Positions 46,635 to 59,749 of a DNA stretch of 64,000 bases are shown piece after piece. Position numbers and translations under genes: made by a program. The notes beneath the pieces were generated by a model. It had not been told where the DNA came from. It did no database searches and was given only the letters and a program-made list of their open reading frames with translations. This stretch comes from Puccinellia tenuiflora (taxonomy: Eukaryota > Streptophyta > Magnoliopsida > Poales > Poaceae). The stretch covers positions 124,001-188,000 of the forward strand of contig QRDG01001756.1 of assembly GCA_012064385.1 (NCBI GenBank), in the 5' to 3' direction. Positions within the stretch are counted from its first letter, which is position 1, and each line of letters starts with the position of its first letter.

Positions 46635-49592
46635 ATATGATCTGAAGCTCCTTCATCTAAATCCAGGTGCCATCCTGGATCTGTCCGTCTTCGCCTACGC
46701 CTGCGAGGCGTTCGTCGGGATGTTGCCTTTCGTGGCGTTGTTCAGTCATTTCTTCTATCCCCGCGTGGGAAAAGAGGTCTGGCTGGGGGGTGGAGTCACA
46801 TTCTGCTTCCGCCCGAATGTCAAGCTAAACTACCCCAACATGCTGGTGAAATCCAAGTGGGATGAGTGGTGGAACGGTTGGTTCCTCGTCGTCGTGCCGG
46901 AGGCCCTCCAGCACCTTCAAGAGCCGACGGAGCACCCGGAGAGCCAAGAGCTCTGGAGGAGCCCGAGCCAGCAGGATGTGCTCTTCTCGTTGGCGGTGTC
47001 CCGCTTCAAACTACTACGGGAGCAGGGGGTTTCTGGGGCCGCTATCATTGCGCACGCCTTGCGCAACTGCCTGGCCCCTTTGCAGAAAAGGCCTCACCCG
47101 GCCTGGAACTTTATGGGTCCCCAAGACCCTTCTCGCTTGCGGAACACCAACATGGGCGACGATGCCCTCTTCGAAGCCATGAAGAAGATCTTTCCTCCCA
47201 ATGTGCACTACCAACTGCCAGAGGGAGTCCGACCCCTGTGCGAGGATCCACAGAAGGCGGAGATCCTTGCAGAAATGCCAAAATGCAACGCCCTTGGGAT
47301 CGCGGGCCGAGATGACGCCGGGCCCCAAACCACCAAGGCCAAGACCCGCAAGGTCAAGGTTCCCTCCAGCTCCGGCGAGGAAGAGGAGACCTCGGAGTCC
47401 GAAGTGGAGAGTGCAGAGAGCAACAAAGTGGAGTCCACCTGCTCCAACAGGGACGATGAAGATGACAACAACGGCGCGGGGTCCGGGAATGACGATGACG
47501 GTGCCGACAAAGATGCCAGCGATGAAGAAGACGACGACGAAGAAGAGGAGGCGGAGGAAGAGGCTTCTTCCCCGCGTCCTGCCGCAGGACCCGCCGTGGC
47601 CCCGAGCCCGGGGACGAGCCCCCGGGCGCCGCCCGTGCGCGTGGTCGGTGAAGAGGGCGGCCCCGTGGGTATGGAGGTTGACGCCGGTGCCTTCGTGGCG
47701 CCGCGACGCGGGGAGTCGCCCCAGCCCCAGCCGTCGGTGCAGGAGCCCTCCGTTGCCGTTAGCATGATGCCTCTGAGCCCCCGTGGCTCCTCCGCCGGGT
47801 CCGCAGAAATGCCCGAGTCGCTGGGCTGCAAGCGACCCTGCGGGTAAGTTTGCTTCTTGCTTGTCCTTGCTACGAATGCTGCCTCCGAACTCGCGAGTTG
47901 CGTTCCAAGGAAGCTGACCAAATGTTGTTGTAGGGGCCAAGCTTCCCCGGAGGCCAGCAAGAGGCGGCGGGACGCGGCCGAGTGCGACACGGCCACCAGC
48001 GCCAGAGTCCCCGGAGGGTTACCGCCCGCCTCCGATTTGCCGGGGCGGAGAAGAGACGCGGGGGCGACTAGCAGGACGTGTCCGGGACGCGTCCTATCCC
48101 CGCGAAGGCAGGAAACGCGGGGATCCCGGAAGTAGCAGGTAAACCTCACCACACCGGGCAAGCTTCACCTTATTCCGCCTCGTTGGTTTTGACATTGCGT
48201 CTTGCTGATTCAAATACTTCAGTTGTCGGCGGGTCCCCAATAGGTGACCATGCTGCGACGACTCCAGACCAAGAGGTGTCCAAAGCCGCAGTTGAGGTGA
48301 CGACGATCACGCGCCCGGGAGGTGGGCGTGCGGCGGTGCCTTCCGGTGGTTCGACCGGGGCCGGGACATCGAACTGCCCGGCCACCCCGAACCTCTTGGA
48401 CTGCTCATTCATGACCGGGGATGAGCTGAAGGCTTTCAGCAAATTCTCGACATGCTCCGGGGCGAGTGCCGAGATTGCCGCGCTGGTGTAGATCAAGGCA
48501 GATTTCTCCGCAGGGTGCGGAGGGAGAACTGGTGCTTCCGGAAGCCATCAGGGAGCAGCCCCCGAGATCACTATCAGTGGGTTGAGCACCAAGGAGGCCA
48601 TGCTCCGGGGCGTCGGCCAGCTGGTCCAGGAGATCGAAGCCAAGGAGGACGCGCTGGCGCGTGCCAGCTCTCGCGCCGAGGAGGCGATTTAGAAGGGATC
48701 AGCAGAGCTAACCCGCCAGTGGCGTTTGTTCTCGATTGTGTGGAAAGGCCTCGAAAAGAAGAACAAGGGCTGGAAGGTCGATGTCGAGTGTCACGAGTGC
48801 GATGTCGTGCAGCGGGAGCTGCAACTGACAGCAAGGGAGGCGGAGCTAGCGGAGGACGCCAAGGCCTTGGACCTCCGAAAAAAGGAGCTAGAAAGCGAAG
48901 CCGAACGATGCCTGGCCGAGGCGGAGAAGAAACATCAGGAGGTGCTCGACGAGAAAGCTAGGGACGTCAGGGAGTTGCAGCTGAAGGAAGCAATGGCCCG
49001 GGAGACCATCGAGGACACCGAGAAGAGGCTTCTCGCGGAGAAGGAAACCGTCCGCACCCTGCGGGAGTAGGCCAAGCTGGATGGCCAGAAGATTGCCGGG
49101 CTGGAGGAGTCCTTGAGGCTGAAGGAGGAGCAGTTGTCATTGATGACGACCAAGCACCTCGAGCTGGATAAGGACTGCTCCCGGGTGTCCTTCGAACTGG
49201 CGGAAGTCCACCGCCGGACGGAGGATGGGTTCCAGAGCATCACCGCTGCCAGTGCGGACTTCGCGATACGGGTGCTTCAGCTGGATCGGCACGCCGGACT
49301 CTCCAAGTTGGCCCCGGACTGCTAGAGCCTTCCTAAAGTGGCATAATTCCTCTCGAAGAGGACTGCCTCCATCTGGTCCATCAAAAACAGGACCGCTCGC
49401 CGGCTGCTCCAAGACCGAAACAAAGCTAGTCGGGTGACGGCGGCGCGCGTGATGGCATCGATCCGGGAGGCCAACCTAAATGCCGTTATGCCCAACTTCG
49501 TGGACACCGAGCCTTCCGAAGTCTCGCTCCAAGCCGTGGAAGCCTCCACGACTGTGTTGGCCACGAAGATGTACCCTCTGTCGTGCCCTTAA
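46635..49592 (+). pseudogene. TE4 antisense gene, remainder, duplication copy 2 (best preserved)
   Basis: The frame from 46636 to the intron at 47844 is fully open and gives about 400 residues: the C-terminal half of the PF04195-like domain (AILDLSVFAYACEAFVGMLPFVALFSHFF, then a WDEWWNGWFLVVV block), a Ser/Glu region, a very acidic run of Asp and Glu, and a Pro-rich end. Exon 2 (47934 to about 48132) is basic, and a second intron-like gap runs to tacttcag at 48222, although its donor is uncertain and the frame does not join cleanly. The last exon encodes the coiled coil with TAG stops at 48489, 48690, 49068 and 49323; a shifted frame ends at TAA 49590, with AATAAA at 49633. The N-terminal part is missing because only the right side of TE5 was duplicated. 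Confidence 0.75.
47844..47933 (+). other. Intron 1 of the TE4 antisense gene, copy 2
   Basis: Same 90-bp GTAAGT...TTGTAG intron as at 32320. The exon codon is split after two bases and the frame continues. Confidence 0.75.
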
Positions 49593-50062
49593 ATTTCCTG
49601 CACACCATTTGAGCACCTCGTGCCCCAAATGTAATAAATACTGCATCAGACTTTGTATTTTGTCAGAACATATGCTATAATGCTTAGGAATCTTCATGCT
49701 ATTCTACTCGCGGGTGCTTTTTCTTTATCATGTTTTCTTTTCTCCACGTCTTTGAGAGATCCTCTCGGGATGTAAGCTTACCTATGAGGCCCTGCCTGAT
49801 CAGGAACGTCCTCACAAGCCCTACCGATTCCCGAGAGGTCGCTCACCCTCTCGGTGCGCACTCCTCCCGAGCGGTATCAGGTCTCTCACCGCTTCGTACC
49901 ACCGGGAGAGCCGGCCCCCTGGAGTGCTCATTCGACGGACAAGACGCGTTCTCGGTTTCGTGCACGGTTTTATTCCCGTGAGATACACAGCAAAACATGA
50001 CACATACTCTAATCAAGGATAACTTATATTTTATTGATCATGCGGAGTCTGATGGTAGATAT

Positions 50063-53000
50063 TGATAAGTTGGGTGGTGCCCCAAGCGAAGGCGGAATTG
50101 TAGCTAGTAGCAGTTTTCCCTCTTTTAAAGAATCCGAGGTTTATCGAACCAGTAGGACTTTGAAATCAACAACGAGGTGAATGTTGAAGATCTCTGGCGC
50201 TTGACCTTCAACAGACGTGGACCTGCACACACTCAACTAAAATACTTTGCCCCCAACGGCGGAAAGGTTGTCAATCTTTCCGGTCTCACAGAAAACAAAA
50301 CGGTTAATTGTATGATGAAATAGATAAAATATGAAAAGTGACCAGAGGAGTAATTATGATTAAAAGCAAATAAATGAGGTTGTAAACAATGTAAAAAGAT
50401 GGACCGGGGGCCATGGGTTCACTAGTGGAGTCTCTCAAGTAAATAAAATATGCATGTGATGGGTGAACGAATTACATCTAGCCAATTGACAAGATCATGA
50501 CACAAACCCAATTTAGCTATGACAAAAAGGACATGATAATATTTATGGAGGCATCACGACAAGGAACAAAGACCGTTGAGTCCAACTGCGTCTTTGTCTA
50601 AAAAGTCCACCGTGGGATCGCTATCCAGCCTGTCACCCAACAGTATTAAGTTGCAAGCAACAGACAATTGCATTAAGTAAACTGCATGAAGTAAGCAATA
50701 CTAATATCAAAATAGACATTAACACCGCTATTTTACCCTTAGTAGCAACAACACACCCTCGCCCTTAGATGTTTCTGTCACTCGTGCCGAGGAACAAAAG
50801 GGGGCATGAACCCACTATCTAGCATAAATACCCTCTCTAGAAGATACACACAATCACTTGGCCAAAGTAACTACGCACATCGGAGAGCATGCAAGAGCAT
50901 AAATTACTCATATAAGAATCATGCACAATCTAAACATAACTTCATAATCCATCGGATCCTAGCACACACATCACATAGCATTACAATAATCAATCTTGAT
51001 CATGTTAGGCAGCTCACAAGATCATAAGACATGAAGCACAAGAGAGAGAATACCACATAGCTATTGCCATGGACCCGTAGTCCAAGGTGAGACTACTCAC
51101 AAATCATCCCGGAGGAAGGCATGGCGATGAAGAGCCCTCGGGATCGATCTCCCCTCCGGCAGAGTGCCGGGATCAGCTTCAGATTGGACCCCGAACTAGG
51201 GTTTTCGGTGACGGCGCGTCGTGATCGAGTTTCTGGAAAATAGTGGCCGCCTCGACGTTTTTAGGTTTTTAGGGATTTTATAGGCGTCGGAGGGGGCCGA
51301 GGCGGTGCCCCAGGAGCACGGGCGGGCCCCACCTACAGGTCCTAGGGGGGCCACGGCAGGAGGCCGCGTGGGCCCTATGGGTGGCCCCTCAGGCTCCCAT
51401 TTGGTCTTCTGGTGCCTTTCGTCGAGTAAAAATTCTCCGTAAATTTTCGTCCAGTTCCGAGAATATTTCCATAAGTAAATTTTCTGAAATACAAAAACAA
51501 CAAAAACTGGGAACTGGCACTGGGCATCTTGTTAATAGGTTAGTCCGACAAAATGCATAAAAATGATATAAATGACAGTAACAACATGTGACAATATCAC
51601 AAAACTAGCATGGATCACTCAAAAATTATATATACGTTTGAGACGTATCAGCATCCCCAAGCTTAACTCCTACTCGTCCTCGATTAGGTAAGTGATAACA
51701 CATAATTTTTTATGAGACATGCAACCAACACAATCTTGATCAAGATAGTAATGCAAAGCACATGAAGTGAATAAGGTGATCCAAAACAATTGTCTATAGT
51801 TGACATTAAGCAAACAATGATTAACAAACGCTAGCTAACAAATGCTAGAAACTTTTCATGAATAAGTGCGTTGGAGACAGGGAACCATACATAAGGTTTA
51901 GAAAGAAGAATTGCGAATTATGTCTCCAATGTAAAGTATCAATCATTCTTCAAAGCATCTAATTAGTCATTCATGAAAATAGCCAAGCTCAAGTCAGGTG
52001 TCCTAATCCATCTACTTCACAAATCAACTGTTTCGAAGTCTACTCAACTAGTGCAAGTAAGAAGTGGCTTTTGGCACCATGATGTGATGGCAAATAGAAC
52101 AATGATGGAGGTTTGGAAGGTCAAAAAGAAAAACTCAAACAGTGGAGAAAGTAACCACAAGACAGAAGGAAGTCCTGTAGTTGACACTATATGAGGAGTA
52201 GTGATTGCCATGCAACGGATGCACATAGAGCTATAAGTGTATGAAAGCTCTCCAATGGAACTAGTGGGGGTGCATCCAACTTGCTTGCTCATGAAAACCT
52301 AGAGCTCACTTGAGGAGGCTCATCCTTGGAATATACAAGCCAAGTTCTATAACGTTAATTCCCCACATAGTTATACAAATGAAACATGAAAACTCTCTAT
52401 AATGAAGTGTAGGTGCTACTAGCACAAGTGTGGAATAAATGATAGTAGTGCTGCCCCCCTCTCTCTTTTATATTTCTCTTCTTTTTTTAAATTTGTGGCC
52501 TCCGTGGCTCTTTTAAAATATCTCTCATTGGTCTCTTTTGGACTCTTTTATGTGGCCACTTTGGACTCTTTTCAATATGCTCACAGGTAGGGGCAACACT
52601 CTATTTTTACAAGATGATCATCACACTTTTGGTACTCATAAGACTAATACATGATGTATAAAAGAAGATATGCATGATCGAGCGTAGTGTGGAAAAAATG
52701 TAGAACATGTGGCAAGCCACGCTGCACACTAACTCAATGATCAAGCAAACTATATGATAATGAAGAACGACATCAAGTCATATAATGTAATGATGGATGT
52801 TGCATGGCAATGTATCTCGGAACGGCTATGGAAATGCTGTGATAGGTAGGTATGGTGGCTGTTTTGAGGAAGATAGTTGGCTTATGTGTAGTAGAACAGG
52901 ATGAAGTTCTCCCACGGAGTTGGATGTGCTCGCGAAGTACGCACCAATCTCAATGTGAGAGAGGGCATTGCGCAGCACCAAAGAGGCTAGCAAAATATGG

Positions 53001-54931
53001 AAGTGGAAGTGCCAAAAACCAAAACTCAACAATGCATTTCGTAAATTACAAACAACTAGCAGTTTCAATGTTCCACAAATGGTTAGAGACACCCCGAGAG
53101 GGATCGTGGCGGCGACACAAGTGCCCCGTTGGCTTCCCCGACCGTTGCAGTAACTACCCACTAGGAACTTATTTTCAACTTAGTAGAATTCATGACACAT
53201 TAGCATTGTTGACTTAGGTTGTTTAGTTCAGAAAAGTACGGCTCCATGCTTTAATAACTCCTCTCCACTAATCAGCTCTAACACCATTAACCAACACATT
53301 TTAAAAATTAGTTATTTTAGTGCCTCAAAACAATTGAAGGGTATCAAATTATCCACATAGTGAGATACAAGACTATGCAGGTTTTTTTCTACTTCATACC
53401 ACTGCCACATGCATAGCATTTTTCCGATCTAACACATTAACCAAGCAACAAAAACAACTCTCCAACAAATATAAGTGAAGAACAAGAGAGTTTAACTTAA
53501 CAACTAGCAGCTCTAAACAAGATAAAAGCTAAAAGAGAGAGCTTACTAGAAAACAGACAATAGCTAAGAATACTCAAAAAGGTATAAGCGAAGAAAAGGA
53601 GTATAAAAATGAAAAAGCGGAGTGTGTCTCTCTCACACACAAATAAAGCTAGGCTCCAACAAAGATATGACCAGCAAACAAACAAACAAAACTGAAAGTA
53701 AAAAGACGCTCCAAGCATAGCACATAATATGTAAAGTGATAAAAACGAAGTTCAACGAAGATGACCTTATGATAGTCGATGAAGATGCCTTGGGCATCCC
53801 CAAGCTTTGACTCTTGATAGTTCTTGATATTCAGAGGGGGTGCCATGGGGGCATCCCCAAGCTTGAGCTCTGATCCATCCTCGATTTCTTCATATTCCTC
53901 TCCTTCAGAACTTAAAAACTCCCTTCACACAAAACTTCTCATAATTTGATTAGAGGGTTAGTGCTCATAAATTAAAATGCACATGTGTTCAACTCATGAC
54001 AAATTGCAAACTAAGTTCATTAAACATTAGCTACTCTTTACTAAGCCTCAATGTGGCACTCTACCCCTAGATTATCACATATGACGATGGTAAAGAGACA
54101 AATGCAAAATAAAAGTAGAATCTGTCAAAATCTGAATAGTCTGTAAAGATCGAATTTTTCGAGGCACTTGTTCGGCTCAAATCAACAAACTTAAAACTAA
54201 CGAAAGATAGATAAAAGCATCAGTCTTGCTGTAAAAAATTATCAGAAAAAGATAAAATTCTGGCGATTTTAGGATTTTCGTGCAACAGGCACACAGAATC
54301 TGTTTTTGGACAGCAACACAATACCTCACACTATCAATGCATTAGAGGCTAAACTTTGCACAAAAAACCAAAAGAAAAAGGTACAATGAAGTTGCTACAG
54401 AGATAGTAACTTCATGACTTAAGAAAATCAAAAAGCAAACTGCAAATAAAAGATGGGTTGCCTCCCAACAAGCGCTTTTCTTTAACGCCTTTTAGCTAGG
54501 CGCAATGCCAAATATCAAGTTTTTTCGAAATCCATTGCAACTTTTCCTTCAATAAGCACTTATTTCTCTTTGAGGGGAAAGGAGAACCTGCCCCTAATGG
54601 GAAAACAAAAACGTATGCAGCCCTTTTTAACATCAATAAAAGCTCCCACGGAATGAAGGAAAGATCTTCCAAGAACAATATTGGCTTGAGCCTTTGACTC
54701 AAGAACCAAGAAATCAACCAAAGCAGTCTTATGTTTAAAAGTGACAAGGACTTCATTAAGTCTTTTATAAATTTTTGAAGAGCAACCATGAGAATGAGAG
54801 TGACATAAAGGGTAACAAATAAGTCTCCAAAATTCATAGCATCGAAAACCATTTTTGTCATAGTTGACATCATAGAACCAATATCACAATAAGCAAGGAA
54901 CCTTTGATCATTTATTTCAATAGGAATATAT
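50063..54931 (-). mobile_element. TE6, copy 2
   Basis: LTR 50063-51650, long non-coding 3' region 51651-54495 and protease remnant 54496-54873. It matches 34539-39411 closely. The remnant ORF is longer here because one extra T near 54853 moves the upstream MMSTMTK residues into the same frame. Confidence 0.88.
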
Positions 54932-55500
54932 CACTACCACAGAAAGGGTTATAGGGAGGTTGGCACTCTGTGGCGCACCGTTAATCGGTGCGCCACAGAA
55001 TTATTTCTGTGGCGCACCAGCATCCATGCGCCACAGAAATTTTCACCTTTCTGTGGCGCATCCTTTGCCCATGCGCCACAGAAAGCCCAAATTCTGTGGC
55101 GCATGGCTTCCAATTACATATCATGCGCCACAGAATTTCGGTGGGTCCCACGAGCAATCATTGAGCCAAAGTCCATCTGGGTAAATTCTGTGGCGCACCG
55201 TGGCTGGTGCGCCACAGAAACTCGACATTCTGTGGCGCATGGTGTTGGATGCGCCACAGAAAGTGGACATTCTGTGGCGCACCGTGCAGCATGCGCCACA
55301 GAATGTCCACTTTGTGTGGCGCATCCAACACCATGCACCACAGAATGTTGGCCACCAGATCTACAAAAAGGTGGCACGACCCTTTCCCCATGTGGCCTTC
55401 TTCATCCTCCCATCTAGCTCGAGCTCCTCCTCTCTCCCATGCCATTTTGACCATCCTATTCTCCATTATTTGTTATTAGAACCTACTTTATTTGATATAT
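54932..55500 (+). mobile_element. TE7 CACTA end with hairpin array, copy 2
   Basis: Same as 39412-39980, with the hairpins at about 54968-55346. One arm differs (gtgcagcatgcgcc against gtgcagcgtgcgcc), which slightly improves that stem. Confidence 0.72.
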
Positions 55501-58250
55501 AATTGGTGAGGGCTTGGGGAGAGGTGCGGAAGGACAGGTTCAGCGCTCCCAGCGCCCTGCCCCGCGGCCACATCCTAAACACCACCATCCTCGTTCCTTT
55601 TTCCACCCACACCACACACGCGCAAATGGAAATAGCAAACTAGAGGACCCTTGACAAGCCCCTCACAAATTATTCGGTCAGTAAGGCGCCCATACACCCA
55701 CCAATGGAAGCAAGCTCGGTTCTTGGTTCTATCTAAAAGCACTCTCAGCCTAGGCGGCCAGAATGAGGCAAAACACCCTCCCCGAGGGCAACTCATCCAA
55801 GCCTTTAGCAAATTAATTAAGCATCACATATATCCACCATGCCCGAATCATTCCATCCACATCAATAATTATGGAATTCAACAACGGACATAACTAGTAT
55901 TTCAACTGAGCATTTCTAAGCCTGGCTAAGCATATAACCAAATTATAAATCATATCCGGCCAACATATCAACACTAAGGTTCATAGGTAGGGGTACATGT
56001 GATTGGCTCGGGGAAGAACACGCAATCATAGGAGTCTCTATATTTTGATCAAAGAAACATTTGAATCGCATGCAATAATATGGTGGATAAAATAAGTTTA
56101 TAAAACATTAGGATGCTAGAATGCCAAGAAGGTTAGGTTATCTCTTGCCTTGCTGCCGGGGCGTGTAGTACGGCTCTTCGGGGTAGGAGAGGGAACCCTC
56201 GACTCCGGAATCTATCGATACCCAAAATAATACAAAAGCACATAAATCACACGAGCACAAGGTGCAATGTGCAATCACATGATGACATGTCCAATTGATG
56301 CAAAGATAATATCATTTAATTTATTTAACAAATTAAATGGAGTTCCAAATAATTAGTGCAATTGTTTGGACACAACTCCATATTTATCTTAGTAACCACA
56401 TTACTTATAAGTCATCACATTATTAGAGAAATGTCTCAATATGCATGAACATGAAATGAAATGGATAGGTATGGTCATTCCGATCATTTTGGTACTTTAT
56501 TTGTAATTTTCGGAGCACCGATGAATAAATAGCGAATTAAATAATTAATTGAATTTAATTTCTTTAATCAATTAAGTAAATTCATCAATAACTATTTGTG
56601 ATCATGATGTGATAAGTGCATGGTTTGATAACATTTGACATGTTGATCACTTTGATATTTTATTCATAATTTTTGGATAATTATTTAATAAGTTATGAAA
56701 TTTCTCAAATTGTTATCATTTATGCCAATTTAGGAATTCATAATTAAACAGCAAATTTATTTATTCAAAAGGTAAGACAATGTTACCAAACGATAGGAAA
56801 TGTTTTTCTGAGAATTTTCATATTTAATTTGCAATTTTTGGATCGATATTCGAAAAGATACAAAAGTTTTAATTTCAGTTTAAATTCAAAGGGAAGACAA
56901 AAACCCTAGCAGGCCGCCTCGAGCGGCAGGCCGGGTGCAGGCCGGGGTATTGGCCGAATGAACCGGCCTTTGGCCGGACCAAAATGAGCCTAGGCCGGGC
57001 ACCCGCCCGAGGCGTCCGGCCTCAGGCCGGCCCAGGCGACGGCCAGGCCGGGCAGGGGGCGCGTGTGTTGACGGCGATGACGTCGCCGACGACCAAAATC
57101 CGGCGGCGGGAGAGGGGAAGAGGGCGCGGCAAGCACGCATGTGATTCGTGGAACTCACCCTGGGCCAGGGAACGGTCAGCGCGGCGAGGGGTGGACGGGA
57201 AACGCCGGAATCATCCGGCGGAGCTCGGCCGAGGCGAGGGGCGGTGTCGAGGACGCGGCCGAGGTTGCGGGCTTCCCCGACTCGATTCTTCGGGTGGAGA
57301 GGAAGCAAGGGACGCGGCGGAGTGATTGACGGTGTCAGCTGGTCCCGGGGATGTCCAGAGCACGGCTAATCGACGGCGGCGGCGTCGGCACCGAATAGGA
57401 CGGCCAGGGGGATGAAGGTGGCTCTCGATCCAGAATTTCGGGGAGGAAAGAGAGGTAAGGGAGGTGCGAAGCAGGTGAGCGACGGTGGAGGGGCCTCCTA
57501 GTCCTCCAGGCCACGGCAGCAAGCGGCATGGCGTCGGCCAGCTCGGAGGCATGGCGCCAGTGCGCCATGGCACACAGTGGCGATGCCATTTTTGCTGGAA
57601 ACCCCCTGTCACTTTTAAACAACTTGCAAATTGGTCCAACAGCAGGGTTTTAGCAATTTAATTGAGGCACCCAGACATTTTTGTAAATTACAGGAAAATT
57701 CATAGGGGTTTCGAATGACCTTTAGGTGCTCCACAAAAATTGGTGAGGTCAAATAAATTATTTTGACCAACATTTGTTCATAGCTTATAATTAAGGTAAT
57801 TTTGAGCAATTTCCAAAATGTATTTAATTGGAGCATTTTGACAAATCCAAAAATAGTGAAAATATTCATGGAGAAACTTACAATCCCATTGAAGCTCCCC
57901 ATGATTATAGTTTGAATTCTTGGAAAACTTAACTTGGTTCCAAAAATGGAATTGAGTTAAATCAAAATTGGATTCTCAATTTCAATTCTTATTTGGTGAT
58001 ATTTGGATTTATAGAATTGGTTTCAAAAGTAAACGTGGAACTTCCTAAACCATTTGAAAGTCCAAGCATGATTGTTTTGATGAGTTGAGCATTGCATTGG
58101 TTGGAGGTTGGGACATTTACCTCCCCATTTCAATTTGTTTCCAAGTGAAAGTTTGAAATGGCAAATGCATATGGATGCTATGGTGCAAACATGGTAACAA
58201 AAAGTGGAAAAATTCTTCGTATTTTTCATTACCAAGTTGGGGCTGTTACA
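55501..58250 (-). repeat. TE8 Tekay-type LTR, copy 2
   Basis: Matches 39981-42733, ending ggggctgttaca at 58250. It is shorter by a few bases in the GGCCGG array (56910-56945). Confidence 0.87.
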
Positions 58251-59749
58251 GAGTCGGAGGAGGATCAGCAGGTGGTATGGGACCTCCACCTAGCAGGTTT
58301 CGTACTCCAGAAGGGCATTACTCCAACCCAATGGACAACGTTCATGCGGCAACTATGAGACTGGAGAACATCGAGATACCGGAAGGACCAGCGGGACAGG
58401 AGACCCGCCGTGCTATTGAGATGCTGAAGACAGCAATGACTCAGCAAGCTCTTTATCTAGCGTTTCCAGATGCAAGTAGGCTGCACTCGACACCGTTCAA
58501 CTCTGGCACAAGGAGTCGGCATGACGAGTCTCACCCGGCCAACTCTACAAGCGCAAGGCGCCGTGAACAAGAGAGGAATAGGGCAAACATACCAACTGCC
58601 TCCCGAGCTCAGATGGTGGTTGATGAAGCGAGACAACGACGAGAGAGGGAGGCAGCCAGGGCTCGTGAGGCTGAGAGGGACAGAGCCCTAGCTGGTGCAG
58701 TTAACCAGCCTCAGCCAACCCGGGTGCACACATAAGTGACTTTTCCTGGTTCTTCTCCTTCACTAACAGGCCCAGCGTGCCTGTCAGATGCCATCAGGTC
58801 CGAGTCCTTCCCCAGCGACTTCAAGGAGCCGCGCAAAGTTCCCAATTACGAGCCAAACATGGACTCGACTTCTTGGTTGGGCACATATGAGATGGCGATG
58901 AGTATCCGCAATACCACAGGTAGTCTGTGCGCCAAATTCATGTACCTTATGATGGAGGGAGCAGCCAAAGTTTGGATGCGTAACTTGCCTCCTAGATCAA
59001 TCAATTCCTGGGAGCAGCTGAAGGCGGCTTTTATACAGAACTTCCAGGGAACATGCAAAAAGCTTAGTACCATAGAGGACTTGGAGCGGTGTGTTCAGAG
59101 GAAGGGCGAGTCCGCAAGGCATTGGATGCAGTGGGTGTCGGAGATCATTAACTCCTCGCAAGGACTCCCGCCAATTTCAGTGCTAATGGCAATGGAGAGA
59201 AATTGCAGCTACAATCCCTTGAGTTGGAAGCTGGGTCGTATGAAGGAGAGCCTGAATCAAGGTATTCCCCTTACAATTGGCGAAATCATGGCGGGTGCTA
59301 ATAAGCGCGCTGCCACAGACAAAACAAAGGATCAGGAGGAGGGAAATAAAGGACATGGTGGCAACAGTCAGAACCAGAACCAAAATCAAAATCAGAACCA
59401 GGGAGGTAACAAGCGGCCATATGGAGACAACTCCGACCTAGTAGCTAACACAAATACTGGGGTCAGACGCAAGGACAACAATTCTCAAGGATATCAAGGG
59501 CGTAGACCAACCACAGAGGAGGTTTTGGCGAGTCCATGCCCTAAACATGCCAGAAACGGGAAGTGTGGTCATACCTTGGGACAGTGTGTGGATCTGCAAC
59601 GTGGCAGGTTCGCAGGACCAGGAAATAGAGACAACAACAATGGATATAGGGGAAACAATGGTGATGGAGGAGCCGGCAACCACGATGGAGGAGCCGGCAA
59701 TAACCCTAACCTACCTCAGGGAGGAGGTAATCAGCAGGGCGGGTTCTAG
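58251..59749 (+). pseudogene. gag: TE9 gag
   Basis: One frame holds a pre-gag stretch (LENIEIPEG, then an Arg/Glu-rich helix ending AGAVNQPQP), a TAA at 58733-58735, and the gag domain (KVPNYEPNMDSTSWLGTYEM, MMEGAAKVWMRNLPPRSINSW, AFIQNFQGTCKK). A repeated NQNQNQ run (about 59377-59400) is followed by a zinc-finger-like CPKHARNGKCGHTLGQC (about 59537-59587), then a Gly/Asn-rich tail to TAG at 59747-59749. It would build the particle and bind RNA; the stops block this without readthrough. Confidence 0.85.

Larger units (their letters stand above)
43417..58926 (+). repeat. 15.5-kb tandem duplication, copy 2
   Basis: Near-identical to 27895-43409. It carries a stop in the TE5 ORF (44707) absent from copy 1, while the TE4 antisense gene is less damaged here. 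Confidence 0.95.
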
